Shown: positions 6,235 through 7,190 of the stretch, one piece after another
Layout: every line of letters starts with the position of its first letter
How positions within the stretch are numbered: position 1 is the stretch's first letter
NCBI GenBank assembly: GCA_017430835.1
Contig: JAFRMD010000070.1
Location: forward strand, 1 to 7,190
From: Methanosphaera sp.
Lineage (GTDB): Archaea; Methanobacteriota; Methanobacteria; Methanobacteriales; Methanobacteriaceae
Direction of reading: 5' to 3'
DNA length: 7,190 bases
The notes under the pieces: model-generated
Seen by the model: the letters and a program-made list of their open reading frames with translations, nothing else
Database searches by the model: none
Told to the model about the DNA's origin: nothing
Translations under genes and position numbers: made by a program

Positions 6235-6260
6235 GAGTTTATTCTCTCACTATTTTTTTT
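6232..6260 (+). terminator. Hairpin plus T-tract terminator of the exporter gene
   Basis: TGAGAG (6232-6237) and CTCTCA (6244-6249) form a perfect 6-bp stem with a six-base loop, followed by CTA and eight Ts (6253-6260). The stem begins at the stop codon itself. This is the clearest termination signal in the window and isolates the exporter from the downstream regulator. Confidence 0.75.
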
Positions 6261-6340
6261 GGATATTGTAAAATTGTATAGGCTTTTTTTTATATATTTT
6301 TTCGGTTGTTTAAAGAACAAATATAACACATTAGTATAAA

Positions 6341-6412
6341 CTAAAAATTATTAAAGTAATTCCATACTTTTATAAATCTACTACCTCTGTAATTGGGTCT
6401 TTTAGGATCATA
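6341..6412 (-). pseudogene. Possible C-terminal remnant of an unknown protein
   Basis: A 23-residue minus-strand frame bounded by stops reads YDPKRPNYRGSRFI then KVWNYFNNF, ending at the TAG complementary to 6341-6343. It has a protein-like mix of Pro, Arg, Gly, Trp and aromatic residues, unlike the Asn/Ile/Lys strings expected from random AT-rich DNA, and the underlying DNA is locally richer in G+C. There is no start codon or family match I can recognise. It may be the tail of a decayed gene. Confidence 0.22.
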
Positions 6413-6569
6413 TTAAACTAACCACTAATTATAATCATTATTTTTATTATTTATAAAATTTTAATAGTTATTTTTGAATTTAGAATGATTTAGGGACATT
6501 TTTTTTAAAAAGTAATTCTAAAGTTTGAGTATAGAGAACAAAAAGTAAAAATTTTAAATCATCAATTTT

Positions 6570-6584
6570 GTTTCTAATAGAAAC
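6570..6584. promoter_or_regulatory. Perfect 15-bp palindrome
   Basis: GTTTCTA-A-TAGAAAC is a perfect inverted repeat 256 bp before the regulator start. The length and symmetry suit a dimeric helix-turn-helix protein. Half-site TAGAAA also occurs at 4630-4635 next to the candidate exporter promoter, but without its partner half. Function is not established. Confidence 0.3.
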
Positions 6585-6707
6585 TTCATAAATCTTTTTC
6601 CGATAGTAATTATTCAATAATTTCTTTTATTTAATCACATTACTCAATTTATGATAACATTATTATTTGCTAGCGATATTTAATCAATATCTATTATTTA
6701 AATTCTG

Positions 6708-6723
6708 TGAAAATATTTATATA
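6708..6723 (+). promoter_or_regulatory. Archaeal promoter of the TetR-type gene
   Basis: TTTATATA at 6716-6723 is a near-canonical archaeal TATA box with a purine-rich GAAAAT (6709-6714) immediately upstream as a TFB recognition element. A start about 25 bases downstream (~6745-6750) would give a leader of about 90 bases. Palindromes at 6723-6733 and 6757-6769 flank that expected start. Confidence 0.5.
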
Positions 6724-6733
6724 CCATTATGGT
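6723..6733. promoter_or_regulatory. Operator-like palindrome abutting the TATA box
   Basis: ACCAT-T-ATGGT is a perfect 11-bp inverted repeat that starts at the last base of the TATA box. A protein bound here would block TBP/TFB or polymerase, so it is a good candidate for autorepression by the downstream TetR-type protein. No copy was seen upstream of the exporter. Confidence 0.4.
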
Positions 6734-6756
6734 TATATTATAAAAACAAGAAAAAC

Positions 6757-6769
6757 CGACTAACAGTCG
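6757..6769. promoter_or_regulatory. Operator-like palindrome in the regulator leader
   Basis: CGACT-AAC-AGTCG is a perfect 5-bp inverted repeat with a three-base spacer, GC-rich for this DNA, just downstream of the expected transcription start. It could be a second repressor site or a small hairpin in the leader RNA. Confidence 0.35.
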
Positions 6770-6839
6770 AAAAATTATGAGGAAGAATACGAGGTTAAAA
6801 GAATATAAAAAGAGTAAATATATTATTTCGGAGGCAATT

Positions 6840-7190
6840 ATGAAAAAAGGTGAAAAAAGGAAAAAAATGCTCTTAAAGATAGCCTATGATATGTTTCTAA
6901 CAAATGGATACGAGAACACCAGCGTTGATGAAATCATAGAAAAAGCACAAATAGCTAAAGGCACATACTACTACTATTTCCAAAGCAAAGAACAGATGCT
7001 CGAAGAAGTCATAGACATGATGATTGATAATGAGACCAAAATGGCAGAACAGATTATCAAAACAGATATTTCAGTACCACAAAAAATAGTCGGGATACTT
7101 ACATCGATGAAGCCTACCGAAGAAGAACAGCCCATAAAAAACACTCTTTTCCAAGAGGAGAATGTGTTAATGCACCATAAGGTTAGGAAA
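6840..7190 (+). CDS. TetR/AcrR-family regulator, N-terminal part (runs off window)
   Basis: The ATG at 6840 follows GGAGG at 6830-6834 with five bases between. The 117 visible codons have no stop, so the gene continues past the window; family members are usually about 190-220 residues, so roughly half is seen. Residues ~7-55 form the TetR DNA-binding domain, with helix-turn-helix TSVDEIIEKAQIAKGTYYYYF at ~27-47 and the typical K50-E51 after it (FQSKEQML). The remainder begins the helical ligand-binding and dimer domain. Such proteins are usually repressors released by small molecules and often control efflux pumps. The upstream MFS exporter and the operator-like palindromes at its own promoter fit that role by inference. 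Codon choice is richer in C-ending codons than in the exporter. Confidence 0.88.
   Translation, partial: MKKGEKRKKMLLKIAYDMFLTNGYENTSVDEIIEKAQIAKGTYYYYFQSKEQMLEEVIDMMIDNETKMAEQIIKTDISVPQKIVGILTSMKPTEEEQPIKNTLFQEENVLMHHKVRK

Larger units (their letters stand above)
6261..6839. other. Long gene-poor region between exporter and TetR gene
   Basis: About 580 bp without an intact gene. It holds further T-rich runs (6284-6301), a short minus-strand coding remnant (6341-6412), a loosely spaced 8-bp inverted repeat TTTAGAAT/ATTCTAAA (6479-6486 and 6515-6522), a perfect 15-bp palindrome at 6570-6584, and the promoter, operator-like palindromes and leader of the regulator gene (6708-6839). Confidence 0.5.

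Noticed and set aside
6479..6522. 8-bp inverted repeat TTTAGAAT/ATTCTAAA with a T8A5 centre
   Set aside because: The arms are 28 bases apart with poor pairing between them and AT-only sequence context; it is not distinguishable from chance, so it is not called as an RNA or MITE.
1..7190. CRISPR array, tRNA, rRNA or replication origin
   Set aside because: No regularly spaced repeats, no cloverleaf or rRNA-like GC-rich segments, and no origin-box clusters were seen.

Overview
The DNA is very AT-rich. Translation signals are of the GGAGG/GGTG type, and the promoters look archaeal: AT-rich TATA boxes with purine-rich upstream elements, and T-tract terminators. The protein set is two related DDE transposases, a small Kv-type channel, a DUF4258-like protein, a 14-TM drug-efflux-type transporter and a TetR-type regulator. 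Together this suggests an AT-rich methanogenic archaeon, most likely a Methanosphaera/Methanobrevibacter-like member of the Methanobacteriales. The taxon is an inference from composition and gene style; no rRNA or methanogenesis gene is present to confirm it.

Layout. (1) Positions 1-1709 hold one apparently complete insertion sequence (IS copy A) with 43-bp imperfect terminal inverted repeats and a 443-residue IS4-type DDE transposase on the minus strand. (2) Positions 1710-3447 are a passenger segment: a six-TM voltage-gated K+ channel with a C-terminal coiled coil (minus strand), a divergent intergenic region with a possible broken mini-ORF, and a 125-residue DUF4258-like protein (plus strand). 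(3) Positions 3448-4500 hold a second, diverged and 3'-truncated copy of the same IS family (copy B) in the opposite orientation, so the passenger genes sit between inverted IS copies. (4) Positions 4711-6234 encode an MFS (DHA2/EmrB-QacA-like) exporter ending in a hairpin plus T-tract terminator. (5) Positions 6261-6839 are a gene-poor stretch with a short coding remnant, several palindromes and a clear archaeal promoter, leading into (6) the N-terminal half of a TetR/AcrR regulator that runs off the window at 7190.

How the parts relate. The exporter and the TetR protein are adjacent and co-oriented but separately terminated and promoted. An autoregulated repressor that also controls the exporter is the natural hypothesis, but no shared operator is evident. 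The channel and the DUF4258-like gene are divergent, with no visible functional link beyond sharing an upstream region. The most unusual signals are in the IS copies: a sharp mirror-image base-composition switch in the middle of the element that follows the element's own orientation, and a doubled terminal repeat on the transposase-proximal end of copy A that copy B lacks.
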